Origin: Mycolicibacter heraklionensis
GTDB taxonomy: Bacteria; Actinomycetota; Actinomycetes; Mycobacteriales; Mycobacteriaceae
Length of the DNA: 64,000 nt
Reading direction: 5' to 3'
Assembly (NCBI RefSeq): GCF_019645815.1
Contig: NZ_CP080997.1
Coordinates: 2,422,880-2,486,879 of the forward strand
Shown here: positions 52,906-60,719 of the stretch, piece after piece
Position numbering within the stretch: position 1 is the first letter of the stretch
Layout of the letters: each line of letters opens with the position of its first letter
The notes under the pieces: generated by a model
What the model was told of the DNA's origin: nothing
Database searches by the model: none
The model's input: only the letters and a program-made list of their open reading frames with translations
Program-made: the position numbers and the translations under genes

Positions 52906-54108
52906 TCAGACTGTCGCGTAGCGGTTGGCGGGGCGTTCGAAGCCGAGGGACTCACGTAATGTGCTCTTTGCGTACTCAGTCCGAAACAGGCCGCGTCGCT
53001 GGAGTTCGGGTACCAACACGTCGGTGATCTGGGTCAGATCGTGCGGCAGGACCGCCGGACGTAACCGGAATCCTGCCAGTCCCGCGGCGTGCCACTGCTG
53101 CAGCAGATCGGCCAATTCGCGTGGTGTTCCGGTAAATATCTTTGCGTCACTGCCGTATTCGGCGCCCGCACGTTCGTCAAGTCGTCGCTGTCGCGCCTGC
53201 GCGGCGCTCGGGGTGTCGTCGAGGGATACCACTAGGTCGGCGAAGAGCAGAACGTCGTCGGTACGGTTCACGGCTTCGCGCGCCGCGGTGACCCGCTTCG
53301 CAATCGTGGCGACATCGGTGACCTCGTGTGGGGTCACGAACCCGACATCGGCGACACGGGCGATCAGCCGGTAGTCGTCGGCGCCGTGGTCGAGTGCGGT
53401 GACGATCGGCTGGCCCTGCGGTGGCCGGGGAGTGATCGATGGTCCCTTGACCGAGAACCATCGGCCTTTGAAGTCGATGTAGTGCAGCTTGTTCCGGTCG
53501 ATGAACCGGCCGGTGGTGACGTCACGGATCTCAGCCCCGTCCTCCCAGCTGTCCCACAATCGGCGCAGTACTTCGACGTAGTCGGCCGTCTCATCGAAGT
53601 GCGCGATGATGCGTGTCCGAACCTGCGGATCCCGCAGTGACCGCGTCGACAAGGGGACGACCTCGCGTCGACCGAAGTGCGCGGTCGCATCTGCTCGACC
53701 CGCGATCTGCACCCGCACCCCGGCGCGACCGACGCTGACGTAGTCGAGGGTGGCGATCGCCTTGGAGGTGTGAAAGGGCTCGCTGTGGGTGGTCGTGACC
53801 GTCGGGACGAGTCCAATGCCGGCGGTCCGCGGGGCGACTCTGGCGGCGATCAGCACCGCGTCGAGGCGGCCGCGTACCCGGTCGACGCGGTGGTCGGCGG
53901 CGAACTTGTCATCGGACTGCAGAGTGAAGCCATCTTCGATGGTGACAAAGTGCAGCAGGCCTTGCTGGGCTTTGCCGACCAGGTCGGCCCAATAGCCGGC
54001 TGTGAAAAGTTCTGTGGGCCTGGCGTCGGCCTCTCGCCATGCAGCGGGATGCCAGCCGGCACCGTCGAGGGCGACGGCCAGGTGAAGCAATGCGGACGGT
54101 TCGGACAT
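52906..54108 (-). CDS. NtaA/SnaA/DszA-like LLM flavin monooxygenase
   Basis: A 400-residue LLM protein, first gene of the pair. It begins L-L-H-L-A-V-A-L-D-G-A-G-W-H-P and carries W-D-S-W and Y-I-D-F-K-G-R-W-F-S-V-K-G-P-S motifs of the DszA-type subgroup. ATG 54108 is used; the frame continues to 54204 but enters the leader region with the short Cys-Cys ORF. Its stop is 13 bases from the next start. Probable desulfonation or sulfide-oxidation role by family and by the leader. Confidence 0.87.
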   Translation of the reverse strand: MSEPSALLHLAVALDGAGWHPAAWREADARPTELFTAGYWADLVGKAQQGLLHFVTIEDGFTLQSDDKFAADHRVDRVRGRLDAVLIAARVAPRTAGIGLVPTVTTTHSEPFHTSKAIATLDYVSVGRAGVRVQIAGRADATAHFGRREVVPLSTRSLRDPQVRTRIIAHFDETADYVEVLRRLWDSWEDGAEIRDVTTGRFIDRNKLHYIDFKGRWFSVKGPSITPRPPQGQPIVTALDHGADDYRLIARVADVGFVTPHEVTDVATIAKRVTAAREAVNRTDDVLLFADLVVSLDDTPSAAQARQRRLDERAGAEYGSDAKIFTGTPRELADLLQQWHAAGLAGFRLRPAVLPHDLTQITDVLVPELQRRGLFRTEYAKSTLRESLGFERPANRYATV

Positions 54109-54176
54109 GAGGTCGGGCTTTCGTCGGTCGGCGAGGCTTGAAGAACACGGCCCAAGCGGCGACGTCACCATTGAGG

Positions 54177-54236
54177 CTAAGAACGTCGCCGCCCACGACA
54201 ACAACGTGAGACGATGCGGCCAACGGCGGAACGCAC
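54177..54236 (-). CDS. Short upstream ORF with a Cys-Cys pair, candidate attenuator
   Basis: A 19-codon frame from GTG 54236 to TAG 54177-54179, peptide V-R-S-A-V-G-R-I-V-S-R-C-C-R-G-R-R-R-S. It ends 68 bases before the LLM operon start. Cysteine-rich leaderless short ORFs are established cysteine-sensing attenuators of sulfur genes in mycobacteria; here the tandem cysteine codons and arginine-rich end fit that pattern. No promoter or ribosome site was identified with certainty, so the peptide is inferred. Confidence 0.4.
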   Translation of the reverse strand: MRSAVGRIVSRCCRGRRRS

Positions 54237-54465
54237 AATCAGTTCCTCACGATTGAGACACTTGCGACTGTCTGGTCAATCACCACTGTAGCCCCGACAC
54301 TGTGCCGCGCTGTCGGGCGAACGCAGCCAATCGCTGGGCCTGGCAAGACGTTTTTCTCAGCCTGATCCGAAAGAGGTTGTGCGGTATAGGCAGTTACCGT
54401 ACGTGCGCAGCGAGGGCAGCTTGCGGACCTCTGAGCCGACCGGCGTCGCCCCGTTATCGTGAACT
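54237..54465. other. Divergent intergenic region between LLM genes
   Basis: With the leader region, the gap between the two divergent coding sequences is 357 bases. Apart from the leader ORF at 54177-54236 I see no gene, riboswitch or strong palindrome; some short repeats (ACTGTC and GACACTGT) are not convincing. It presumably holds the two divergent promoters. Confidence 0.5.
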
Positions 54466-55575
54466 ATGACGCCACTGACAGTGCTGGACTTGGTCCCGAT
54501 CTCCTCGGGCTCGAGCGCGGCGCAGGCGGTGCGCAACAGCATCGATCTGGCCCGCAGCGCCGAACGTCTCGGCTACGCGCGCTACTGGTTCGCCGAGCAC
54601 CACCTCAATCCGGGAGTGGCAGGCACGTCGCCTCCGGTGCTCCTGGCGGCAGTCGCCGCCAAAACCTCGACGATCCGCCTGGGATCAGGTGCTCTGCAGA
54701 TGGGGCACCGGACGGCGTTGTCGTCGGTCGAAGAATTCGGTCTTCTCGACGCGTTGCACCCCGGCCGCTTCGATCTCGGCCTCGGACGCTCTGGCGGCCT
54801 ACCGGCGGCTGTGGCTGCTGGATCCGAATCCATCGTGAATGGCTACGCGCCCAACGGATTACGCATCCCGGAGCGATTCGACTCTTCGACATTGCTGAAA
54901 TCACCGCGAATCGCCCTGCAGAAGCACTTGCTTACGTTGCCTGAAGCGCAAGCACAGAACTACACCGAGCAGGTCGGCGATGTTCTGGCTTTGATCGCAG
55001 ACACCTACCGCAGCGCCAATGGTGAGCGCGCCCACGTCGTTCCTGGCGCCGGCGCGGACCTCCAAGTGTGGATCCTCGGTAGCAGCGGCGGCGAGAGCGC
55101 ACTCGTCGCAGGCAAGAACGGCTTGCGGTTTGCAGCCAACTATCACGTGGCACCTGCCGGCGTGCTTGACGCCGCCGAGGGGTACCGTGCCGCGTTCGCG
55201 CCTTCCGCTGACCTGGACGAGCCGTATCTCAGCGTCTCCGCCGACATTGTCGTCGCCGACGACGAGTCGACTGCTCGTGACCTTGCGACCGGTTACGGGC
55301 TATGGGTGCGCAGCATCCGCACCGCAGAAGGCGCTATACCTTTTCCTACGGCAGAGGAAGCCCGGCGGCACGTCTGGACCGATGCCGACCGTGCGCTCGT
55401 GGCCGATCGGCTCGAAACGCAGTTTGTCGGGACCGCTATCCAGGTTGCCGATCAGCTTGAACAGCTGCGCGACGCGACTGGCGCCGACGAGCTCATCATC
55501 ACGACTATCACGCACGATCACCGTGCTCGGGTGCGGTCCTATCAGTTGCTTGCCGAAGAATGGTCCCGGCGATAG
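54466..55575 (+). CDS. LLM class flavin-dependent oxidoreductase, MsnO8/luciferase-like
   Basis: A 369-residue luciferase-family enzyme of the single-component type. Y-W-F-A-E-H-H, the G-S-G-A-L-Q-M-G-H-R and E-E-F-G-L-L-D segments and the D-L-G-L-G-R-S-G-G motif mark it. It is divergent from the NtaA/DszA pair, and together these genes suggest oxidation of alkane sulfonates or similar compounds. ATG 54466 has no strong ribosome site, so the exact start is moderately certain. Confidence 0.85.
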   Translation: MTPLTVLDLVPISSGSSAAQAVRNSIDLARSAERLGYARYWFAEHHLNPGVAGTSPPVLLAAVAAKTSTIRLGSGALQMGHRTALSSVEEFGLLDALHPGRFDLGLGRSGGLPAAVAAGSESIVNGYAPNGLRIPERFDSSTLLKSPRIALQKHLLTLPEAQAQNYTEQVGDVLALIADTYRSANGERAHVVPGAGADLQVWILGSSGGESALVAGKNGLRFAANYHVAPAGVLDAAEGYRAAFAPSADLDEPYLSVSADIVVADDESTARDLATGYGLWVRSIRTAEGAIPFPTAEEARRHVWTDADRALVADRLETQFVGTAIQVADQLEQLRDATGADELIITTITHDHRARVRSYQLLAEEWSRR

Positions 55576-55690
55576 CGGCGTGTCCAGATCGGGGCAAAGA
55601 TTTCATAACGGTTTCAGTTGGGCAAAGGTACTGCAGGGGAGCGGCGGTGACAGGGCCGATCTCGCGCGTTCGGTCTTAGTGTTGGCCGCT

Positions 55691-56119
55691 ATGGCGGGGA
55701 TCCACAGTTGCGTGAAACGCTGCCGTGCAGCGCTTCACGTCGCTGTTGCGGCAGTGATGGTCGTCATTCTCGGATTTGCGACCACCGCGGTGGCTCATGC
55801 GGCAGCGGCCAGGGCGACGTTGTCGGTGACCTCGACGTGGCAGACCGGTTTCATCGCCCGCTTCACCATCACCAACTGGAGCACGGTGCCGATGACCGAT
55901 TGGCGCCTTGAATTCGACCTACCGGCCAATGAATCCATCTCGCACGCGTGGAACAGCAGCGTTGGCCGATCAGGCACGCACTATGTTCTGGCCCCGGCGA
56001 ATTGGAATCGGATCATCGCGCCGGGCGGTTCCGCCACGGGAGGCTTCCGAGGGGTGTTGTCCGGGACGTACTCGCCACCGGTCAACTGCATGCTTAACAG
56101 GCAGCTTCTCTGCAGCTAG
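55691..56119 (+). CDS. Secreted CBM2-type carbohydrate-binding protein
   Basis: About 142 residues: a signal peptide (hydrophobic residues about 16-34, cleavage around V-A-H-A) and one family 2 cellulose-binding module, A-T-L-S-V-T-S-T-W-Q-T-G-F, W-R-L-E-F-D-L-P, W-N-S-S-V and A-N-W-N, with surface tryptophans placed for binding glucan chains. There is no catalytic domain, as in the known mycobacterial CBM2 proteins. The ATG is the first in the open frame downstream of the LLM gene; a GTG at 55679 is also possible. Confidence 0.8.
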   Translation: MAGIHSCVKRCRAALHVAVAAVMVVILGFATTAVAHAAAARATLSVTSTWQTGFIARFTITNWSTVPMTDWRLEFDLPANESISHAWNSSVGRSGTHYVLAPANWNRIIAPGGSATGGFRGVLSGTYSPPVNCMLNRQLLCS

Positions 56120-56127
56120 AGGTCCGT

Positions 56128-56694
56128 TCAGTCCTGCTTCGCTTCGTAGCGCAGCAGGACCGTTCCGCCCGGGAACGTGCGGTTCTCCACCAGCCGCAGC
56201 GAGATCCATGACGGCTGGCTCGGGAAGAACGGGGTGCCGCCGCCGACGGCGGTGGGGGCGATCACGATCCGATACTCATCTACCAGTCCGGCCTGCACGA
56301 TCGGTGCGGCCAGCGTCGCGCCGGCCACCTCCAGGTTGCCCTCGGTTTCGGCTTTCAAATTGGTCACCACCGCGACCGGGTCGCCGCGCTCCAGCCGGGA
56401 ATTCCAGTCGACCGACTCCAGCGTGCGCGAGAACACGACCTTGGGCATGGCGCGCCAGATGTGGGCGAAGTCGACGATCAACGGGGGAGCATCCGGGTCC
56501 TCATCGGCGGTCGGCCAGTATGCCGACATCAGTTCGTAGAGCCGGCGCCCGTAGAACGACAGGGCGGTCTCGCGCTCGAAGTCGTTCCAGTACTGGTGCA
56601 GTTCGTCGCTCGGCTCGCTCCAGTCGATGCTGCCTTGTGCGTCAGCGATGTAGCCGTCCACCGACACGGTGAAGCCGTAGATGAGCTTGCCCAT
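56128..56694 (-). CDS. Dihydrofolate reductase/RibD C-terminal family protein
   Basis: A 188-residue DHFR-fold protein. Family features: V-S-V-D-G-Y-I-A-D, F-Y-G-R-R-L-Y-E-L-M, K-V-V-F-S-R-T-L, and the G-A-T-L-A-A-P-I-V-Q-A-G-L-V-D-E-Y block. Such proteins use NADPH to reduce pteridine or related substrates, but true activity is rarely known. It ends nine bases from the convergent CBM2 gene. Confidence 0.85.
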   Translation of the reverse strand: MGKLIYGFTVSVDGYIADAQGSIDWSEPSDELHQYWNDFERETALSFYGRRLYELMSAYWPTADEDPDAPPLIVDFAHIWRAMPKVVFSRTLESVDWNSRLERGDPVAVVTNLKAETEGNLEVAGATLAAPIVQAGLVDEYRIVIAPTAVGGGTPFFPSQPSWISLRLVENRTFPGGTVLLRYEAKQD

Positions 56695-56744
56695 GGAGAT
56701 CAGTGTGCACTGGACATCGCCCGGGGCAAGGGGAGAATTGCTTC

Positions 56745-56891
56745 ATGTCGCCCGCGCTCTGGATCATCGTTGCCTTGCTCGCCGTCGGGACGATCGCCGG
56801 CGGACTGATGCGGATGCGGGTCTGGTTGCAGAGGCCGGTGCCGCCTGAGGTGATCGAGGCTGCGCACCGCGATGACGCCGAGGACGATTAG
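56745..56891 (+). CDS. Small single-span membrane protein
   Basis: A 48-residue protein starting at ATG 56745 after GGGGAGAA. Residues about 4-23 are one hydrophobic helix (A-L-W-I-I-V-A-L-L-A), followed by a basic segment and an acidic tail (D-D-A-E-D-D). No family recognised. The clear ribosome site and the membrane pattern argue for a real gene. Its function may be structural or regulatory at the membrane. Confidence 0.5.
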   Translation: MSPALWIIVALLAVGTIAGGLMRMRVWLQRPVPPEVIEAAHRDDAEDD

Positions 56892-56894
56892 TCA

Positions 56895-57331
56895 GCGATA
56901 GCGTCCTGGAACGCGCGGCGATTCAGCCGACGAAAACGGCTATATCGCCGGTAAACCGCCTATTCGATTCCGTCGTATTCCCGCAGCCTTGTTCGATATG
57001 CGAGAGTCGTTGCCTGGCAATGCAGTACAACGCAATTTGCCGGCAACCGGCCATACTCGATCATGCCGTATTGCGGCCGATGCGCAACAGCGCATCACGC
57101 CAGATGCGGCAGGGGAGAGTCCCACCCGATCCGGGATCGATTCACATCCCAGTTAGACATTCTTTGGAAGCCGCCAGGCGACACTTATGCGCGCCCTCGC
57201 ATATTTCCATGTGGTGCCGGTAGATGTTCATATCGGTGAACAGCAGATGACTTTAGTGGTTACCGGTACATGACTCAGCCTCGTTGTCTCAGTCCGGCGG
57301 CGATCACGTCAAGAACTGAATCGGAGGAGTA
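56895..57331. other. 437-base gene-free stretch with a relic repeat
   Basis: Between the small membrane gene and the DUF7159-like gene I see no convincing coding sequence. It contains the first copy of a 47-base repeat (56986-57032) whose second copy overlaps the end of the mazF-like gene, and the ribosome site GGAGGAG right before ATG 57332. The rest is without recognisable elements. Confidence 0.5.
56986..57032 (+). repeat. 47-base dispersed repeat, copy A
   Basis: Matches 60673-60719 without gaps, 37 of 47 bases (79 percent). Seven of the ten differences are transitions. In copy B the first 14 bases are the last codons and stop of the mazF-like gene, so copy A looks like a decayed relic of a mazF 3' end with its downstream flank. 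Confidence 0.5.
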
Positions 57332-58534
57332 ATGGACGTCGTTCTCGGTGTAGCCGCCGGGTCATCCGTACCCACGACCCTGCCGCGACTGGAGGCGTCG
57401 GCCGGACAGGCGGTGAGCGCGCCCCGTGATCCCGAGGCGGCGCTGGCGCAGGGCGCGGCATTGGCCACGGCCGGCTTGGCCGCAGCCGCCGAGGCGTCCA
57501 CCGGTGCCCTGGCCTACACGCAGGAAGCCGAGTTCGGCCCGATCACCCCCGGCTACTACGACATCCCTGCCTGCCTCACCGGTTTCGCGGCCAACGATCT
57601 TGCATACAGCGCCGTTCCCGACGAGCAGGCGGATGCCGACACCGAGGCCTTCTACACCGCGCCCCAACCGGTGCGCCGTCCGCTGCTGGTCGGCGGAGCG
57701 GCACTGGCGTCCACGGCGTTCGCGGCAGCATCGGCACTCATGGTCTCCATGACCCTGGACGTCACTCCTAAATTGGTTGCGCTGCGGCCGGATATCGTTC
57801 GCACACTGACCATGCCGACTATTCCGTTCCGGATCCCCAACCTTCAGATTCCCGGCTCCAGACCCCTCTCTGGACAGCCACCGGTCATGGGTCAGGCGCC
57901 GGTGAACCCACCGCCGCCTCCGTTGAACAGACCGCAGACTCTGCCGGCCCCGGTGAACTCATCGCCAGTGCCACCGGTCCCACCGGTTGCCGCGCCGTCG
58001 CCCGCTAGAGGGGCTGTCGCGCCGGAGTTCCAGAGGCTTCTCAATGACCCGTTTTTCAATCGGCCGCCGGAGTTCCACAGGTATTACAACGAGCCGTTTT
58101 TCGGTCGGTCGCGGGCGTTCGACAGTGTTTTCAATGATCCGTTCTTCACTCAGCCGACCCCGCTATCGACCTGGTATATCAATCAGCGGATGTGGGGACT
58201 GCCGCCGGGAACGGAGGTTCAAGAGTCGCACATCTCGTGGACTTTCCGGTCCAACGGGCTTTCCGGCTTTGTGCTGAGGGAGTCTTCTGGCGACTCAATG
58301 CGGCGGTCGGAGCCCCGGGGGATATCACCCGGGGTCGTACCAGCGCCACCGAACGTCATACCCGACCCGCCGATGGTCAATCCCCATCCACCCATCGAGC
58401 TTCCGCCTCCGCCTCCGCCCCCTCCGCTCGACCTTCCCGCACCGCCTGTGGTCGAACCCAACCCGGGCATTCCGCCTCCCGACCTTCCGGTCAAGATGCC
58501 CGAGGCGCCCGTCGCCAACCCCAACCCGGCGTAG
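57332..58534 (+). CDS. DUF7159-like protein with most of the ATPase-like domain missing
   Basis: A 400-residue protein beginning M-D-V-V-L-G-V, the start of the mycobacterial DUF7159 (Hsp70/actin-like) family. After seven residues it jumps to what is normally the end of that domain (A-V-S-A-P-R-D-P-E-A-A-L-A-Q-G-A-A-L-A-T-A), so about 200 residues appear deleted. Then come L-A-Y-S-A-V-P-D-E, one membrane helix (residues about 115-138) and a long extracellular proline-rich part with three N-D/E-P-F-F repeats (around 235-275) and a P-P-P-P tail. GGAGGAG before the ATG supports the start. Probably a single-pass surface protein; role unknown. Confidence 0.65.
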   Translation: MDVVLGVAAGSSVPTTLPRLEASAGQAVSAPRDPEAALAQGAALATAGLAAAAEASTGALAYTQEAEFGPITPGYYDIPACLTGFAANDLAYSAVPDEQADADTEAFYTAPQPVRRPLLVGGAALASTAFAAASALMVSMTLDVTPKLVALRPDIVRTLTMPTIPFRIPNLQIPGSRPLSGQPPVMGQAPVNPPPPPLNRPQTLPAPVNSSPVPPVPPVAAPSPARGAVAPEFQRLLNDPFFNRPPEFHRYYNEPFFGRSRAFDSVFNDPFFTQPTPLSTWYINQRMWGLPPGTEVQESHISWTFRSNGLSGFVLRESSGDSMRRSEPRGISPGVVPAPPNVIPDPPMVNPHPPIELPPPPPPPPLDLPAPPVVEPNPGIPPPDLPVKMPEAPVANPNPA

Positions 58535-58552
58535 TCGGGGGCCGGCGGCTGG

Positions 58553-59110
58553 TCACTTCAACGGCTCGGGCATGAAGGTGACGTCGACTCCGCCTACGGA
58601 CATCGTCACCTGGCCTTCGATCACCATCACCTGCGCCGAGACCCGTCGATCGACGGTCTGGGCCAGTTGCTGCACCGGTGCGTGCGGTATCTGCACCACC
58701 GACAGGTTCGGCAGCCCCGCCACTTTGGGGCCGACGGTGCGCCACCAGGTGGCCACGCCAGCGGCGAACGGGAAGAGCAGCACCTGGTCGGCCTGGCTGG
58801 CCGCCTTGCCCAAGGCGCGTTCGTCGGGCTGGCCGACGTTGACCCACTCCAGGATCCGGCCGGTGTAGTCGGCGAGCGCCAAGTCCGGTACGCCGGGGGC
58901 GGACAGGCCCGGCCCGTACGCCAACTCACCGTCGACGTCGCTGAGTCGGTGTGCGCGCAGCCCAAACGCCAACAACCGCACGACCATCCGCTCATCGGTC
59001 TCACTGGGATGACGGGCCACGGTCAGCGTGTGATCGGCGTAGTAACCGTGATCGATATCGGAGACGCCAAGTTCGACTTTGAAGACTGTTGCAGAAAGGG
59101 CCACGTCCAT
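58553..59110 (-). CDS. YaeQ family protein
   Basis: A 185-residue protein of the YaeQ family, a PD-(D/E)XK nuclease-like fold. Clear motifs are Y-Y-A-D-H-T-L-T-V-A-R-H-P-S-E-T-D-E-R (residues about 23-41), R-L-L-A-F-G-L-R-A and I-L-E-W-V-N-V-G-Q-P-D-E. The ATG at 59110 is used, three codons below a GTG at 59119. Enzyme activity has not been shown for the family. Convergent with the DUF7159-like gene. Confidence 0.88.
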   Translation of the reverse strand: MDVALSATVFKVELGVSDIDHGYYADHTLTVARHPSETDERMVVRLLAFGLRAHRLSDVDGELAYGPGLSAPGVPDLALADYTGRILEWVNVGQPDERALGKAASQADQVLLFPFAAGVATWWRTVGPKVAGLPNLSVVQIPHAPVQQLAQTVDRRVSAQVMVIEGQVTMSVGGVDVTFMPEPLK

Positions 59111-59224
59111 AGTGTCCACCCAGGTGGTGCCTCCCGGGACAGTCGGGCCACGCTAGATCTGCGTGTGGTCGCGCACCCGGATCACTGATTCAGTGCGCCC
59201 TCTCGGTGCTGTGGCTGTCGTCGA

Positions 59225-59932
59225 TCAGAACAGCGCGGTGAAATCGGTCATAAGCTGACTAAAATCTGATGCCGCAGAGGCAGGTTCAACCGTGGGAAAC
59301 TCAAACACCGTCAAAAATGGCGGCTGCCCCTCAAAACTGAGCACGTCTTTGAAGCCCGCCGCGTCGCTGATGAAGGTGTTGGTCAGTCCGACCCCGTTTC
59401 CGAAGAACCCCTGCACGGTGAATGCGTCAGCGAACCCGACTATCGGGTCGTTCAGATAGGAATTGACGAACATCGGCTCCACACCGCTCAGCCCGAGTTG
59501 CACAGGGGTGAAGGGGAATAGTGCCAACACATCTTCAGTGGTCCCGACGTGGGGGAACGTGGAGTCGTCCAGCAGTGCGGTAACTTCTGAATGACTCACG
59601 CTTCCCAGAATCGGTATGTCGTACGACGGCATATAAGAAATAGTCGCGTGGGCCGTGTACCACCCATCAGTCACCGGCACGCCAACGGGATCGAGATGGT
59701 GTGTGTATGTCGCGACGTTTCCGTTAGAGGCTGTGGGCAATATGGTTAGTTCGCCGGGGAGTGTCGCCACCGGATACGGCGTTGACGACATCGAGAGATA
59801 GGGCCAGGCGTCGTCGATGGCGTCAGCGCCGGCGACTGGACTCGCAGCGAGGGCCACACCAAGACCGGTGCCGAAAGTGACTCCGAGAAGCACGATTACG
59901 CGGCGCGAGTGCAACAACGGACGAGTCGGCAT
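59225..59932 (-). CDS. Secreted hypothetical protein
   Basis: A 235-residue exported protein: arginine-containing N-terminus, hydrophobic segment (about 12-30), and a cleavage region near A-G-A-D. The mature domain is rich in aromatic, glycine and serine residues with repeated short beta-type stretches, and resembles the C-terminal domains of some mycobacterial PE-like or secreted proteins only in general character. ATG 59932 follows GGGAGAA. I do not recognise the family. Confidence 0.65.
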   Translation of the reverse strand: MPTRPLLHSRRVIVLLGVTFGTGLGVALAASPVAGADAIDDAWPYLSMSSTPYPVATLPGELTILPTASNGNVATYTHHLDPVGVPVTDGWYTAHATISYMPSYDIPILGSVSHSEVTALLDDSTFPHVGTTEDVLALFPFTPVQLGLSGVEPMFVNSYLNDPIVGFADAFTVQGFFGNGVGLTNTFISDAAGFKDVLSFEGQPPFLTVFEFPTVEPASAASDFSQLMTDFTALF

Positions 59933-60130
59933 CGCGGGTTCTCCCATCGGATGTCACCGGTACGGTACTGCCGAAAATGGATACGCTTACAAACAATACT
60001 ACGTATTACGAACAGACGCACTGGTTACTATCGGGGGTGCCATCGCAACATGTCCTCGACAATCCCAGTCAAGGGGCATGCTCGACGCGTCGGACGGTGA
60101 TTCTGTCCGGCCCGGCCGCGTAGGCTCAGC

Positions 60131-60146
60131 GTTACATGTAACATGT
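60131..60146. promoter_or_regulatory. Overlapping palindromes before mazE-like gene, probable operator
   Basis: GTTACATGTAAC (60131-60142) is a perfect 12-base palindrome, and ACATGT occurs again at 60141-60146, giving two ACATGT palindromes seven bases apart. They end five bases before the ATG, so binding by the antitoxin would block transcription or translation start. No conventional ribosome site is visible, so the message may be leaderless. Confidence 0.55.
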
Positions 60147-60150
60147 TGGC

Positions 60151-60357
60151 ATGGCAGTGCGGGAAAGAGTCAGTGAGTACCGGCGGCGGATGCGCGAGCG
60201 GGGCCTGCGACCGCTGCAGGTCTGGGTGCCTGACGTGCGCACTGAGAGTTTTGTCGCCGAGGCGCATCGTCAGGCGTCGATGGTCGCACGAGCGGACGTA
60301 AGCAACGATGACCAGGACTTCATCGAGGCCATCTCGACGCCATGGGACGAGGAGTGA
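60151..60357 (+). CDS. MazE-like antitoxin (DUF3018 type)
   Basis: A 68-residue protein with [20 protein letters not shown], a ribbon-helix-helix-like N-terminus of the DUF3018/MazE-like antitoxins, and an acidic C-terminus ([13 protein letters not shown]) that would bind the toxin. Its TGA overlaps the GTG start of the mazF gene (GTGA), so the two are translated together. Confidence 0.82.
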   Translation: MAVRERVSEYRRRMRERGLRPLQVWVPDVRTESFVAEAHRQASMVARADVSNDDQDFIEAISTPWDEE

Positions 60358-60686
60358 ACAGAGGGGAGATCTGGACCGTAGCCGGGGGCGTGTATGCGAA
60401 CAAACCGCGTCCAGCCGTCATTGTTGAGGACGATCTCTTTGATGCCACGAGTTCGGTGACCGTTGCTCCGATGTCCAGCACACTGTTGGATGCGCCGTTG
60501 ATGCGCATCCGGATAGCCGGCGGAGACGGCCTGTTGTCCGGACTTGATCACGATAGTGACGTGATGATCGACAAGCTCACAACCGTTAAAAGGTCGAACG
60601 TCCACACCCGGCTCGGTCGGCTGACAGCTGAGCAACTCGTCGAGGTCGAGCGAGCGATGATGGCATTCCTCGGCCTTGCGCGATAA
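60354..60686 (+). CDS. MazF-like mRNA interferase toxin
   Basis: About 110 residues with the MazF/PemK fold: R-G-E-I-W-T-V at the start, [19 protein letters not shown], and a T-V-K-R-S segment toward the end. These toxins cut mRNA at short sequences when the antitoxin is degraded. The GTG at 60354 overlapping the antitoxin stop is the likely start; ATG 60342 would extend it by four residues inside the antitoxin gene. Confidence 0.85.
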   Translation: MNRGEIWTVAGGVYANKPRPAVIVEDDLFDATSSVTVAPMSSTLLDAPLMRIRIAGGDGLLSGLDHDSDVMIDKLTTVKRSNVHTRLGRLTAEQLVEVERAMMAFLGLAR

Positions 60687-60719
60687 GCGAGAGCCGTTGC
60701 TCGACAGTGCAATACGACG
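60673..60719 (+). repeat. 47-base dispersed repeat, copy B
   Basis: Second copy of the repeat at 56986-57032. It spans the last four codons and stop of the mazF-like gene and 33 bases downstream. The two copies bracket the DUF7159-like, yaeQ, secreted hypothetical and MazEF genes (3,687 bases apart, same orientation). Confidence 0.5.
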
